Source: Actinomycetota bacterium | GTDB taxonomy: Bacteria > Actinomycetota > Acidimicrobiia > IMCC26256 > PALSA-610 | Direction: 5' to 3' | NCBI GenBank assembly: GCA_003134555.1 | Contig: PLBO01000054.1 | Span: forward strand, 1-64,000 | Length of the DNA stretch: 64,000 nucleotides | Part shown: positions 43,716 to 53,216 of the stretch, piece by piece | How the letters are laid out: every line of letters starts with the position of its first letter | How positions within the stretch are numbered: the first letter of the stretch is position 1 | Made by a program: the position numbers and the translations under genes | The notes under the pieces: model-generated | What the model saw: the letters and a program-made list of their open reading frames with translations, nothing else | Database searches by the model: none | What the model was told of the DNA's origin: nothing

Positions 43716-44831
43716 CTACGGCGTGTAGATCACCGAGGTCGCGGCCGCAGCCGCGACCGCGAAGAGCACGGCGCTCACGGCAATCGCCGCCGCGAAGGCA
43801 GTCCCGCGGGTGACGCGCGTGTACGCGATACCGAGCGGGAACGCCGTGAGCGCGAAGCGAAACGTCGACACGAGCTGCGACGAGCCGAGCGCGAGTACGA
43901 CAATGACCGCGGTATACGCGGTGACTGGCACCGGAGGTCGCCAACGCACGAGGAGGATCGCGCCGACCACGATCACGACGACACCCAGGAACGACATGAA
44001 GAGATTGAAGTCGCGGAACGGATGCACCACTACGCCCGCACTCTCGTGCAACGTGTTCCATCCGAAATCGAACCCTTGTCCCCAGCCGCGATGTTGCGTC
44101 TTCCAGTACGCGAGGAAGTCGCCCGTGTGGATGCGCTGGTAGATCGGCAGAACGAGGAACCCGGCCATTGCAAGAGCCGGCGCTACCAGCGCGCGCAGTC
44201 GACGTCGGTCGGCAACCAACGCCGCGCACGCGGCGGCTGCACACGCGGCAACGAGCGCGAGCCCGTTGGGTCTCGTCAGGCACGCGAGAAAGGCCAACGC
44301 ACCTGCGATCTCCCAGCGATCGTCGAGCAGCGCGAGCAGACACGATGCTGAGAGCAACAGGAACAACGGCTCGCTGTAGCTCATCGACAAGACGATCGCG
44401 CCCGGCGCGAACACGAACAGGGCGACGCTGCGATCGGCGATCTCCGGGCCGCACAAACGTTCCGCGAGCCGGCGGATCACCACCACCGCGCCGGCCGAAG
44501 CAGCAATAGCGACGAACAGACCCGCCGTGATGTACGACCACGAGGTCACCTCGACGACGCCGCGCACAACCAACGAGTACAGGGGATAGAAGCCGAGCGT
44601 CGACTGCGCGCGGGCGCCCGATCCGACGGCGAGATGACGCGGGTAGCCGTACTGCGCGAGCCGGAGGTAGATGCCGCCGTCCCATTTCACGAGGAGGTGC
44701 GCAACGGTCTGCCCGGGCGTGATCCGGATCTGCGTCCAGACCGCGAGCAGATGGGCGGCGATCGAGGCGCCGAGCAGCGCGATCGGAACGAGCACCGGAT
44801 CGACCCACCGCTGTCGTACCTGCCCGCGCAC
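43716..44831 (-). CDS. PIG-V-like polyprenyl-linked mannosyltransferase
   Basis: A 371-residue integral-membrane glycosyltransferase of the GT-C fold, related to PIG-V-type mannosyltransferases. The first extracytoplasmic loop keeps the acidic WDGGIYLRLAQYGYP motif after TM1, and STLGFYPLYSLVVRG follows. At least eight TM segments are visible. Actinobacterial homologues add mannose from a polyprenyl phosphate donor to wall glycolipids. Start ATG 44831. 78 bases separate it from the Wzy-like gene on the same strand. Confidence 0.75.
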   Translation of the reverse strand: MRGQVRQRWVDPVLVPIALLGASIAAHLLAVWTQIRITPGQTVAHLLVKWDGGIYLRLAQYGYPRHLAVGSGARAQSTLGFYPLYSLVVRGVVEVTSWSYITAGLFVAIAASAGAVVVIRRLAERLCGPEIADRSVALFVFAPGAIVLSMSYSEPLFLLLSASCLLALLDDRWEIAGALAFLACLTRPNGLALVAACAAAACAALVADRRRLRALVAPALAMAGFLVLPIYQRIHTGDFLAYWKTQHRGWGQGFDFGWNTLHESAGVVVHPFRDFNLFMSFLGVVVIVVGAILLVRWRPPVPVTAYTAVIVVLALGSSQLVSTFRFALTAFPLGIAYTRVTRGTAFAAAIAVSAVLFAVAAAAATSVIYTP

Positions 44832-44875
44832 GGGGGCACGGTATCCGCGGGCCCCGTCGGTGACGGGGACAACGG

Positions 44876-45721
44876 TCAGGGCGCGGTCGAGAAGCTCGGC
44901 GGACCCTCGGCGTGCTCACCGCGAACCGCGTCGTACGGATCGCGGAGATCGCCGTAATAGCCGAGCGCGTACGCGCCGCGCCGGTAGCCGGCGAGGCGAG
45001 CGAGATCTTCGGGCAGCTCGCGCGCGACCTCGGGCGGGCACGCCAGGTACTGGTTCTCCTCCTGGCGCAGCCACGACAACGTGTAACCGACGTTGACCCC
45101 GCGTCGCGCTCGCTCCGAACGGTTGGCGCCGCCGCCGTGATAGAGCGAACCGAGATAGAACAGCACCGAGCCCTTCGGCATCTCGGCGGGAACCGTCTCG
45201 GCGACCGTCGGTCGGAGCTTGTCCTCCCACCGGTGACTGCCGGGGATCACGCGGGTGGCGCCGTTCTCCTCGGTGAAGTCGTTCATCGCCCACATCGTGT
45301 GGCATTCGACCTCGAAGCCCGCGGGAAACGGGAAGAAGTCGAAGGCCCACTGATCGCGATGCACGAGTTGGGCGGGCTCGCCCGGGCCGATCTCGATGAC
45401 CTGGGTGAGATGCAGCTGATAGCTGGTCGCGTGATCGCCGAGCACGCGGTCGAGCGCGCCGACCACGATCGGGTGCGCCGCGAGCAGACCGAAATCGCGC
45501 GACCTCGCCAGCAACGAACCCGTGCGGCGCGTGTTGAATCCGGTGAACTCGTCGCCACCCGCGGGTGTCGCACCGAGGAAGGGCTCGAGGTCGGCCTCGA
45601 TGCGATCCACGAGCTCGACCGGCGCGAGCCGCTCGACGACGACACAACCCGATGCGCGCAGCGCCGCTTCGACCTCGTCGACGCTCGCATCGGATCCGAC
45701 CCTCGGGACCTCCATCGCCAT
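44876..45721 (-). CDS. Phytanoyl-CoA dioxygenase (PhyH) family protein
   Basis: A 281-residue Fe(II)/2-oxoglutarate oxygenase. The iron ligands are visible as HRDQWAFDF (HxD) and the distal His in GSLYHGGGANRS; an Arg-rich segment after it fits the 2-oxoglutarate site. The family hydroxylates CoA esters or small molecules. Start ATG 45721. Divergent from the acyl-CoA synthetase, with 55 bases between the starts. Confidence 0.85.
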   Translation of the reverse strand: MAMEVPRVGSDASVDEVEAALRASGCVVVERLAPVELVDRIEADLEPFLGATPAGGDEFTGFNTRRTGSLLARSRDFGLLAAHPIVVGALDRVLGDHATSYQLHLTQVIEIGPGEPAQLVHRDQWAFDFFPFPAGFEVECHTMWAMNDFTEENGATRVIPGSHRWEDKLRPTVAETVPAEMPKGSVLFYLGSLYHGGGANRSERARRGVNVGYTLSWLRQEENQYLACPPEVARELPEDLARLAGYRRGAYALGYYGDLRDPYDAVRGEHAEGPPSFSTAP

Positions 45722-45776
45722 GCGGGAACGCTACCGCGCTACCGGCCCGAACGAGCCGGGCTCGTAGCATCGGGCC

Positions 45777-47396
45777 GTGCGACCCGTCGACCATCTCACC
45801 GGCGCGGCGCGGGCGACCAAAGCGCTCCTGCGCTCGGGCGTGCTGCGTCCGGAGCGGCCCGATCGCCTGTGGCACCTCGCGCAAGCGGTTCGGCACTGGG
45901 GCCCCGGCCTCGCCGCGGTCTTCGCGATGGGCGCGGCGCGCTACGGCAGCCGGCCGGCGCTCGTCGACGAGCGAGGACCGATGAGCTTCGCCGAGCTCGA
46001 CGCGCGCAGCGACGCGATCGCGCGCGGCCTCGTCGAGACCGGCGTTCACGCGGGCGACACGGTTGCGGTCCTGTGCCGCAACCACCGCTACTTCTTCGAG
46101 ATCACCGGCGCGCTGGCCAAGCTGGGCGCGAACGCGCTGTACCTCAATACGGGATTCGCGGCGCCGCAGATCGCCGCGGTCATGCAGCGGGAGCGGGCAA
46201 TCGTGCTGGTGCACGACGACGAGTTCGGCGCGCTCGCGGATATTGCCAAAGTCGAGATGCGCCTCCTCGCGTGGACGGACGCATCGAGCTCGACCGAACC
46301 CGCGACCCGGACCCTCGACGAACTCGCCCGGCGCCACGCCGAAGGCCCGCGCTTGGATCGGCCCGCACGCGAAGGTCGCGTCATCATCTTGACCTCGGGC
46401 ACCACCGGACCACCCAAGGGTGCGTTCGTCGCCGGCACTCCGCATCCCGGCGCCGCGATCGCACTGCTCGAACGTCTCCCCTACCGCGCCCAGGAGAAGA
46501 TGGTCGTTGCGGCGCCGTGCTTCCACGCGTGGGGATTCGCCAACGCCACGACGAGTCTGTTGCTGGGCGACACGATGGTGCTCGAGCGCCAGTTCGATCC
46601 GCAACAGGCGCTCGCCCTGATCGCGCGGCATCGCGCCGAGGTCTTCGTGGCCGTGCCGGTAATGCTCCTGCGCATTCTCGAGCTGCCACCCGAGGTGCGG
46701 GCTCGATACGACATGTCGTCACTGCGGTTCGTTCCGCTCTCGGGATCGGCGTTGCCCGGCGACCTCGCGACTCGATTCATGGACGCGTTCGGCGACGTGA
46801 TCTACAACCTTTACGGCTCGACCGAGGTCGGGTCGGTGTCGGTCGCCACGCCCGCCGACCTGCGCGCCGCGCCCGCGACCGCCGGACGTCCGCCCCGCGG
46901 CACGCTCGTTCGACTGCTCGACAACGCCGGCCGCGATGTGCCGAGCGGCTCGAACGGACGCATTTTCGTTCGAGGCCCGCTGGCGTTCTCGGGCTACACC
47001 GACGGCGGATCGAAGTCCGTCATCGACGGGTTCATGCACACCGGAGACACCGGACACATCGACCGCGACGGTCGCCTGTTCGTCGACGGCCGTGACGACG
47101 AGATGATCGTGTCGGGGGGTGAGAACGTGTTCCCCCGCGAGGTCGAGGACGTGATCGCGCGCCACCCGGACGTCGTCGAAGCCGCGGTCGTCGGCGTTCC
47201 CGATCCCGAGTTCGGCTCACGGCTCAAGGCGTTCGTCGTGGCGCGACCCGCGGCCGCGCTCGACGCCGACACACTGCGCGAATACGTACGGGCGAATCTC
47301 GCGCGCTTCAAGGTGCCGCGCGACATCGAGTTCGTCGACGAACTTCCGCGCAACGGCACCGGCAAGGTCATGCGCAACGAGCTCGAGCGACGCTGA
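45777..47396 (+). CDS. Acyl-CoA synthetase (AMP-forming)
   Basis: A 539-residue ANL-superfamily ligase. The P-loop-like ILTSGTTGPPKGA is at about residue 204, YNLYGSTEVGS at about 343 and the C-terminal hinge GRLFVDGRDDEMIVSGG and KVMRNELERR end it. It activates a fatty or related acid to its CoA ester with ATP. GTG start at 45777. The N-terminal ~50 residues match long-chain acyl-CoA synthetases of Actinomycetota (FadD class). Divergently paired with the PhyH gene. Confidence 0.88.
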   Translation: MRPVDHLTGAARATKALLRSGVLRPERPDRLWHLAQAVRHWGPGLAAVFAMGAARYGSRPALVDERGPMSFAELDARSDAIARGLVETGVHAGDTVAVLCRNHRYFFEITGALAKLGANALYLNTGFAAPQIAAVMQRERAIVLVHDDEFGALADIAKVEMRLLAWTDASSSTEPATRTLDELARRHAEGPRLDRPAREGRVIILTSGTTGPPKGAFVAGTPHPGAAIALLERLPYRAQEKMVVAAPCFHAWGFANATTSLLLGDTMVLERQFDPQQALALIARHRAEVFVAVPVMLLRILELPPEVRARYDMSSLRFVPLSGSALPGDLATRFMDAFGDVIYNLYGSTEVGSVSVATPADLRAAPATAGRPPRGTLVRLLDNAGRDVPSGSNGRIFVRGPLAFSGYTDGGSKSVIDGFMHTGDTGHIDRDGRLFVDGRDDEMIVSGGENVFPREVEDVIARHPDVVEAAVVGVPDPEFGSRLKAFVVARPAAALDADTLREYVRANLARFKVPRDIEFVDELPRNGTGKVMRNELERR

Positions 47397-47411
47397 CCTC
47401 GGCGCCGCTGC

Positions 47412-48185
47412 TTACGAGGTGGGCGGCTTCATCCCCGGCGGCATACCGGGGAAGCCGTCGCGGCCCGGGAGGCCGAACCGACCGCCCTTCGGGCCCGTCG
47501 GGAAGCCGTTGTTCACCAAGTCGGTGATCCGCGTCTTGAGGTCGCTCTTGACCTTGTCGGCCTCGGCCTGGGTGAGGTGGCCGGCCTTGCGGGCCTCGTC
47601 GATGCGCGCCGACGCGTCGGCCACGAGTGCATCGATCACTTTGTTCACGTCGACCTTCTTGGCCTTCGCGATCGCAGCAATCGACTGACCCTTGGCGAGG
47701 TCGGTCTTCAGATCTTGGGTCGAGATGCCGAGCGCCTTCGCGGCCGCGTCGAGACCGACATCGGGCCGGATCCCCAAGCCACCGTTCCCTCCGAATCCGT
47801 GGCGGGCGCCCACCTTCGGCCAGGGCTTGTTGACGATGCCGCTGATGCGACCGCGATCCGCGGTCGCAATCGCGTCGATCACGGTCTTGACGTCGACGTT
47901 CTGTTGCTTGGCGACGTCGGCGATCGTCGTCTTACCGTCGCTCAGCTTGTCGGTCAGCTGCTGCGTCGTGAGCTTGAGCGCCTTGGCGGCAGCATCGAGC
48001 AAGGCCGATTGACCCCGGATGCGTCCCGCCGGCTTGGTTGCACCCGCCGCGGCGGTGGAGGTCGCGCTCTTCGGGAAGGGTTGCGCTCCCGACAGTCCCG
48101 GTACTCCGATCAGCGCCCCGCCTACGCCGCCGGCCGCGACCGCGGTCACGACGGCGACGCCCGTCAGCAAACGACCTTGCATCAT
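47412..48185 (-). CDS. Secreted protein with two repeated helical modules
   Basis: A 257-residue exported protein. A signal-peptide-like segment (RLLTGVAVVTAVAAGGVGGALIG) is followed by two homologous modules of about 45 residues (LLDAAAKALKLTTQQLTDKL... and LDAAAKALGISTQDLKTDL...), each with VNKVIDALVADA-like or VKTVIDAIATA-like ends, then a Gly/Pro-rich tail. I know no function; related actinobacterial proteins are described as hypothetical. It ends 15 bases from the acyl-CoA synthetase stop (convergent). Confidence 0.65.
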   Translation of the reverse strand: MMQGRLLTGVAVVTAVAAGGVGGALIGVPGLSGAQPFPKSATSTAAAGATKPAGRIRGQSALLDAAAKALKLTTQQLTDKLSDGKTTIADVAKQQNVDVKTVIDAIATADRGRISGIVNKPWPKVGARHGFGGNGGLGIRPDVGLDAAAKALGISTQDLKTDLAKGQSIAAIAKAKKVDVNKVIDALVADASARIDEARKAGHLTQAEADKVKSDLKTRITDLVNNGFPTGPKGGRFGLPGRDGFPGMPPGMKPPTS

Positions 48186-48330
48186 GCGGTCTCTCCTCGA
48201 ACGGCTCCGATGCCTCATCTTCGGGGCTCAGCCTGGCATCGGCCTGGGAGGGGCCAAGAAATCCGTCACCCGGCGCCCACCCTCAGGACGCGCACAGCAA
48301 TCACACAACCAACGGTGTCACCATGGAGGG

Positions 48331-49026
48331 GTGGTTGATACGCGAGTCCTCGTCGTCGACGACGAGGCGAACATCACCGACCTCGTCGCGACCGCCTTGC
48401 GCTACGAAGGCTTCGCGGTCGAGGTCGCGAGCACCGGTTCGGACGCCCTGAAAGCCGCGGCGGCGTTCCGCCCCGATCTCATGGTGCTCGACATCATGCT
48501 GCCCGACCGCGACGGCTTCGCGGTCGTCCAGCGCCTGCGCGCCGACGGTCATCACCTGCCGGTCGTGTTCCTGACCGCGCGCGATTCGACCGAGGAGAAG
48601 GTGAAGGGACTGACCGTTGGCGGTGACGACTACGTCACCAAGCCGTTCAGCCTCGAGGAACTGGTCGCGCGGGTCCGCGCGGTGTTGCGCAGAACCGGCG
48701 CGGTGAACGGCGACGGAACCGCCCGGCTCACCTTCGCCGATCTCGAGCTCGACGACGACACCCACGAGGTGTGGCGCGGCCGTACCCGCATCGAGCTCAC
48801 GCCCACCGAGTACAAGTTGCTGCGCTACCTGATGCTCAACGCGCGCCGGGCGTTGTCGAAGTCGCAGATCCTCGACCACGTGTGGGAGTACGACTTCGAC
48901 GGCGACGCGAACGTGGTCGAGACCTACATCAGCTACCTGCGGAAAAAGATCGACAAGCTCGGACCGCCGCTGATCCATACCATTCGGGGCGTTGGCTACA
49001 CGTTGCGGACCCCTCCCGAGAGCTGA
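48331..49026 (+). CDS. OmpR-family response regulator
   Basis: A 231-residue two-domain regulator. The receiver domain has the acidic pair in VVDDEAN, phospho-acceptor Asp in VLDIMLPDRDG and Lys in YVTKPF; the C-terminal winged helix ends with VETYISYLRKKID and GVGYTLR. GTG 48331 is the only plausible start in frame before the domain; an AGGG lies too close to be a normal ribosome binding site. It pairs with the kinase gene six bases downstream. Confidence 0.92.
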   Translation: MVDTRVLVVDDEANITDLVATALRYEGFAVEVASTGSDALKAAAAFRPDLMVLDIMLPDRDGFAVVQRLRADGHHLPVVFLTARDSTEEKVKGLTVGGDDYVTKPFSLEELVARVRAVLRRTGAVNGDGTARLTFADLELDDDTHEVWRGRTRIELTPTEYKLLRYLMLNARRALSKSQILDHVWEYDFDGDANVVETYISYLRKKIDKLGPPLIHTIRGVGYTLRTPPES

Positions 49027-49032
49027 GCGCTG

Positions 49033-50538
49033 ATGTCGCTGCGCGTGCGGCTGCTGCTGGGCCTGGTCGTGCTCGCCGCGATCGGACTAGCGGTAGCAGG
49101 CGGCGTCACATATCGGCAGACCCGCGGAGATCTCATCAGTCGGGTCAATGAACAGCTCGCCACGAGCTCGCAATCGCCGAACCTGTTCTTCCACGGGTTC
49201 GACCAGAACGACGAAAATCTCACCCACGCGCTCCTGCCACCCGGCACCTGGGCCCAGGTACGCGCCTCGGGAAGCGGCCAGATCCTCGACACGAACCCGG
49301 GCGTCGTCAGCGGTGCGAGTCCGACGCTGCCGCCAACCGTCAAGCCGGGCCAAGTCTTCACGGTTCACTCGCCGCACTACCGCGTCCGCGCCGCCCAGCC
49401 ACGGCTATATCTCGTCGGGCTACCGGGCGCGCAGCGCGGCGTCCAGGCGTTCATGATCGTCGCCATCCCGCTCGCCGACGTCGACCACACGCTGCACCAT
49501 CTCTTCCTCGTCGAGATCGTGGTCGTACTCGGCGTACTGCTCGCATTGGCAATTCTCGCGTGGTGGGTGGTGAAGCTCGGGCTCCGACCGCTGGAGGGCA
49601 TGCAACAGACGGCGGGCGCGATCGCCGCCGGTGACCTCTCTCGTCGGGTCGACGTCGTCGACGAGAAAACCGAGGTCGGACGGCTCGGCATCGCGCTCAA
49701 CGAGATGATGCAGCAGATCGAGACGGCCTTCGCCGCGCGCGCGGCGTCGGAAGGACGCTTGCGCCGCTTCGTCGGCGACGCGTCGCACGAGCTGCGAACG
49801 CCGCTCACGTCGATCCGCGGCTACGCCGAGCTGTTCCGCCGCGGCGCCGCCGACCGTCCTGAAGACCTCGCCAAGGCGATGCGCCGGATCGAGGAAGAGG
49901 CGAATCGCATGGGCATGCTCGTCGACGACATGCTCCTGCTCGCGCGCCTCGACCAGGGACGGCCGCTCGAGCGTCAGCCGGTCGACCTCACGCGCATCAC
50001 CCGCGACGCGGTCGACGACGCGCGCGCGGTCGCGCCGAACCGGCCGATCGACTACTCGCCGAACGGAGCGGTCCTCATCCCCGGTGACGAGGCGCGGCTT
50101 CGCCAAGTGCTCGCGAACCTGCTCCAGAACGCCAACCGCCACACGCCGCCCGGCACTCCGGTGCACGTGCGGGTCGTCAACAGCGACGACGAGGCCGTGA
50201 TCGAGGTCGCCGACGAAGGACCGGGAATGCCGAGCGACGATACGAGCCGCGTGTTCGAGCGGTTCTGGCGCTCCGACCCGTCTCGCACGCGCGCCAGCGG
50301 CGGCGCGGGCCTCGGCCTGGCGATCGTGGCCGCGATCGCCGACGCGCACGGCGGGCACGCCGAGGTGCAGAGCACGGCCGGACAGGGCTCGACCTTCCGA
50401 GTGCACCTCCCCCACACGCCGCCGATGTCGCCCGAGACACACGAGGGCGACGCCCAATACGACGCGGAGTACAACGCGCAATTCGACGCCCGACACGACG
50501 CATCGACGATCCCCGTCGCCGACCTCGAAGACTCCTGA
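49033..50538 (+). CDS. Two-component sensor histidine kinase
   Basis: A 501-residue kinase. It has TM1 at about 7-27, an extracytoplasmic sensor of ~120 residues, TM2 at about 155-180, a HAMP domain, the phospho-acceptor His in DASHELRTPLTS (about residue 256), N-box (LANLLQNANRHTPP) and GxG boxes (DEGPGMPSDD, GAGLGLAIV). The C-terminal ~35 residues are acidic. Start ATG 49033, six bases after the regulator stop. Signal unknown. Confidence 0.92.
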   Translation: MSLRVRLLLGLVVLAAIGLAVAGGVTYRQTRGDLISRVNEQLATSSQSPNLFFHGFDQNDENLTHALLPPGTWAQVRASGSGQILDTNPGVVSGASPTLPPTVKPGQVFTVHSPHYRVRAAQPRLYLVGLPGAQRGVQAFMIVAIPLADVDHTLHHLFLVEIVVVLGVLLALAILAWWVVKLGLRPLEGMQQTAGAIAAGDLSRRVDVVDEKTEVGRLGIALNEMMQQIETAFAARAASEGRLRRFVGDASHELRTPLTSIRGYAELFRRGAADRPEDLAKAMRRIEEEANRMGMLVDDMLLLARLDQGRPLERQPVDLTRITRDAVDDARAVAPNRPIDYSPNGAVLIPGDEARLRQVLANLLQNANRHTPPGTPVHVRVVNSDDEAVIEVADEGPGMPSDDTSRVFERFWRSDPSRTRASGGAGLGLAIVAAIADAHGGHAEVQSTAGQGSTFRVHLPHTPPMSPETHEGDAQYDAEYNAQFDARHDASTIPVADLEDS

Positions 50539-50548
50539 CGACGGCGAG

Positions 50549-51550
50549 CTACAGCCGGACGACGAGCTTGCCGAGGTGCTCGCCCGAGAACAGGCGCACC
50601 AGCGCCTCCGGGGCGCGATCGATGCCGTCGAGCTCGTGCACCCGGTGCTTCAGCCGTCCCGCGGCGTGCCACTCCGCCAGTTGTTCGGCAGCCGCGCCGT
50701 AGTGGTCCCAGTGATCGAGGGTGTTGAACCCCTCCATGCGCGCCCGCTTGCCCATCAGGTACCGGATGTTGTGCAGCGCCGGAGCCGGCCCGTCGAGGTT
50801 GTACGTGGAGATGTCGCCGCACAGCACGACGCGCGCGCGTAGCGCGAGGCGTCGGAGCACGGCGTCGAGCAACTCGCCGCCGACGTTGTCGAAGAAGACG
50901 TCGACGCCTTTGGGCGCGAGCTCCTTGAGTCGCGCCGCGACATCCTCACGCTTGTAGTCGATACACGCGTCGAAGCCGAGGTCGTCGATGACCCACGCGC
51001 ACTTCTCGGGCGACCCGGCGATGCCGATCACAGTGGCGCCCTGCATCTTCGCAATCTGTCCGGCGATCGACCCCACGCTGCTCGCCGCGGCCGACACGCA
51101 GAACGTCTCGTTCGGCTGCGGCCGCGCAACCTCGAGGACGCCGACGTACGCGGTGATGCCCACGTGCCCGAGCACGCCGAGCACGTCGAGCAGGTCGACG
51201 CCTTCCGGCACCATCGTGATCGGAGGGAACGGGTTCGACTGCACGACGCAGTACTGCTGCCAGCCGGTCAGGTGCATGAACGCGCGTCCGAGCGGATACT
51301 CGTCGGGGTTGTACGTCTCGACCACCACGCCGACGCCGTTCGATCGGACGGCCTCGCCGATCGCGACACCGGCCATGTAGTTGCCGCGCTCGTCGAGCCA
51401 ACCGCGGATCGTCGGATCGATGCCGAGATAACGAACCTCGAGCAACGCCTCGCCGTCGCCGAGCTGCGGGACGGAAGTCTCGGTGGTCTCGAAGCACGAC
51501 TCGGTGACCATGCCGACCGGCCGCTTCGCGAGCACCACCTGTCGATTCAC
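50549..51550 (-). CDS. Zinc-independent MDR oxidoreductase (PTGR-like)
   Basis: A 333-residue NADP-dependent medium-chain dehydrogenase/reductase of the leukotriene B4 dehydrogenase/curcumin-reductase branch. It has YLGIDPTIRGWL near the start, VSAAASSVGSIAGQIAKMQG (nucleotide-binding AxxGxxG variant), VDVFFDNVGGELLD and CGDIS near the end. It reduces activated double bonds. GTG start at 51550, since VNRQVVLAKRP begins the domain. Divergent from the kinase-like gene. Confidence 0.88.
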   Translation of the reverse strand: MNRQVVLAKRPVGMVTESCFETTETSVPQLGDGEALLEVRYLGIDPTIRGWLDERGNYMAGVAIGEAVRSNGVGVVVETYNPDEYPLGRAFMHLTGWQQYCVVQSNPFPPITMVPEGVDLLDVLGVLGHVGITAYVGVLEVARPQPNETFCVSAAASSVGSIAGQIAKMQGATVIGIAGSPEKCAWVIDDLGFDACIDYKREDVAARLKELAPKGVDVFFDNVGGELLDAVLRRLALRARVVLCGDISTYNLDGPAPALHNIRYLMGKRARMEGFNTLDHWDHYGAAAEQLAEWHAAGRLKHRVHELDGIDRAPEALVRLFSGEHLGKLVVRL

Positions 51551-51617
51551 CAACGGTCGATTCGCGCGTGACGCCGCCACGGCGCAGAAGCTAGTGGCCG
51601 CGCGTAGCCTGACGCCC

Positions 51618-52661
51618 GTGCTGCCCCTCGACGTCGCGGATCTCACCGCCGATTGGTTCGGCGCCGCGCTCGGTCGCGATGTCACGAGCGTCGAGGTGCT
51701 CGACCGGAGCTCGGGGACGACCGGACGCGCCCACGTCGCGCTCGCGGGTGATCCGAGCGTCCCGCCGACCGTGTTCGTCAAGCTGCCGCCGTTCGACGAG
51801 CGCCAGCGCGAGTTCGTCACGTCGGTCGGGATGGGTGTCGCCGAGGCCCGCTTCTACCGCGATCTCGCGCCGGAGATACCCGTGCGGATACCCGGAGTCT
51901 GGTTCGCCGATACCGAGGGCGACGGCTACGTGATGGTCCTCGAAGACCTCGTTGCAGGTGGGTGCCGCTTTCCTCACCCCAAGGACGACGACATCGCGTG
52001 GCGGGCGCGCGACATCGTCGAGCAGATGGCCGCGCTGCACGCGCGTTTCTGGGAATCGCCGCGGTTCGACGGCGACGGTGATCTCGCGTGGCTCGCGCCG
52101 AAAGGAACGGGCTCCGCCGGCGGCGGGGCGACGTTCGTGAAGATGGCCGTCGATGCGGTGGGCGACCGACTCCCCGCCGAGTTCCATCGCCTCGCCGACA
52201 TCTACATTTCCCGGAACGACGACATCGTCGCGCTGTGGAATTCCGGACCGCGCACGCTCGTGCACGGCGATCCGCACCTCGGCAACCTCTTCGTCGACCG
52301 CGTCGGCGGCGATACCACTGGCTTCCTCGACTGGGCGATGATCGGCCGCTCACCCGGACTTCGTGATGTCGCGTACGTGATGTGCAACTCGATTCCCGCC
52401 GAGGTCCGCGCCGCCGACGAGCGCGCGCTGATCGATCGCTATTGCGAGTTGCTGGGGGAAGCCGGTGTCGACCTCGACGCCGAGACCGCGTGGGAGCAGT
52501 ACCGGCTCTTCGCGGTCTATTCGTGGGTCTCCGCAACGTCGACCGCGGGCATGGGCTCGAAATGGCAACCCCTGCACATCGGCCTGGGCGGAACGAAGCG
52601 GGCGACCGCGGCGTGCGACCAACTCGGCTGCGTCGACCTACTGGAGCGCCTTCTCGGCTGA
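51618..52661 (+). CDS. Aminoglycoside-phosphotransferase-fold protein
   Basis: A 347-residue APH/choline-kinase-family protein: N-lobe TVFVKLPPF (Lys), HLBRD-like catalytic loop LVHGDPHLGNLFVD, and FLDWAMIGRSPGLRDVAYV with the DFG-like Asp. Such proteins in Actinomycetota phosphorylate small molecules, but no antibiotic specificity can be read from sequence. GTG start 51618 chosen as the first before the N-lobe; a GTG at 51594 is in frame upstream. Confidence 0.8.
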   Translation: MLPLDVADLTADWFGAALGRDVTSVEVLDRSSGTTGRAHVALAGDPSVPPTVFVKLPPFDERQREFVTSVGMGVAEARFYRDLAPEIPVRIPGVWFADTEGDGYVMVLEDLVAGGCRFPHPKDDDIAWRARDIVEQMAALHARFWESPRFDGDGDLAWLAPKGTGSAGGGATFVKMAVDAVGDRLPAEFHRLADIYISRNDDIVALWNSGPRTLVHGDPHLGNLFVDRVGGDTTGFLDWAMIGRSPGLRDVAYVMCNSIPAEVRAADERALIDRYCELLGEAGVDLDAETAWEQYRLFAVYSWVSATSTAGMGSKWQPLHIGLGGTKRATAACDQLGCVDLLERLLG

Positions 52662-52702
52662 ACGGTAGGGTGCGAGAAAGTCATTCGCGAAGGGGGCCAC
52701 CG

Positions 52703-53191
52703 ATGTCGGTGTACGACGTTCCGATCAACTCGCTCGACGGCGACGCCGGCGTGCTCGCCGAGCAGAAGGGCAAGGTCACGCTGCTCGTGAACGTCGCTTC
52801 CTTCTGCGGCCTCACCCCGCAGTACGAGGGCCTCGAAAGTCTGTACGAGCGCTTCGGCGCGCAGGGCTTCTCGGTCGTCGGCATCCCGTGCAACCAGTTC
52901 GGCGCGCAGGAACCGGGTACGGCCGACGAGATCAAGACGTTCTGCAGCACCAACTTCAACGTGACCTTCCCGCTCTCCGAGAAGATCGAAGTGAACGGCG
53001 ACGGCCGGCACCCCTTGTACCAGCAGCTCACGCCCAAGGCCGACGGCGAGGGTCACACCGGCGACATCCGTTGGAACTTCGAAAAGTTCCTCGTATCGCG
53101 CGACGGCGAGGTGCTCGAGCGTTTCTCGCCGATGGTCGAGCCCGAGAACGCGGATGTGGTCGGCGCGATCGAGAAGGCGCTCGCGAACTAG
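52703..53191 (+). CDS. Glutathione-peroxidase-family peroxidase
   Basis: A 162-residue thiol peroxidase. The peroxidatic Cys is in NVASFCGLTPQYEGL, the Gln in IPCNQFGAQEPG and the Trp in RWNFEKFL; this Cys-type enzyme likely uses thioredoxin or another thiol rather than glutathione. Start ATG 52703 with AGGGGG upstream. It precedes the SDR gene on the same strand by 26 bases. Confidence 0.92.
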   Translation: MSVYDVPINSLDGDAGVLAEQKGKVTLLVNVASFCGLTPQYEGLESLYERFGAQGFSVVGIPCNQFGAQEPGTADEIKTFCSTNFNVTFPLSEKIEVNGDGRHPLYQQLTPKADGEGHTGDIRWNFEKFLVSRDGEVLERFSPMVEPENADVVGAIEKALAN

Positions 53192-53216
53192 TTCGATCTG
53201 GTTCGGCGCAACTCAC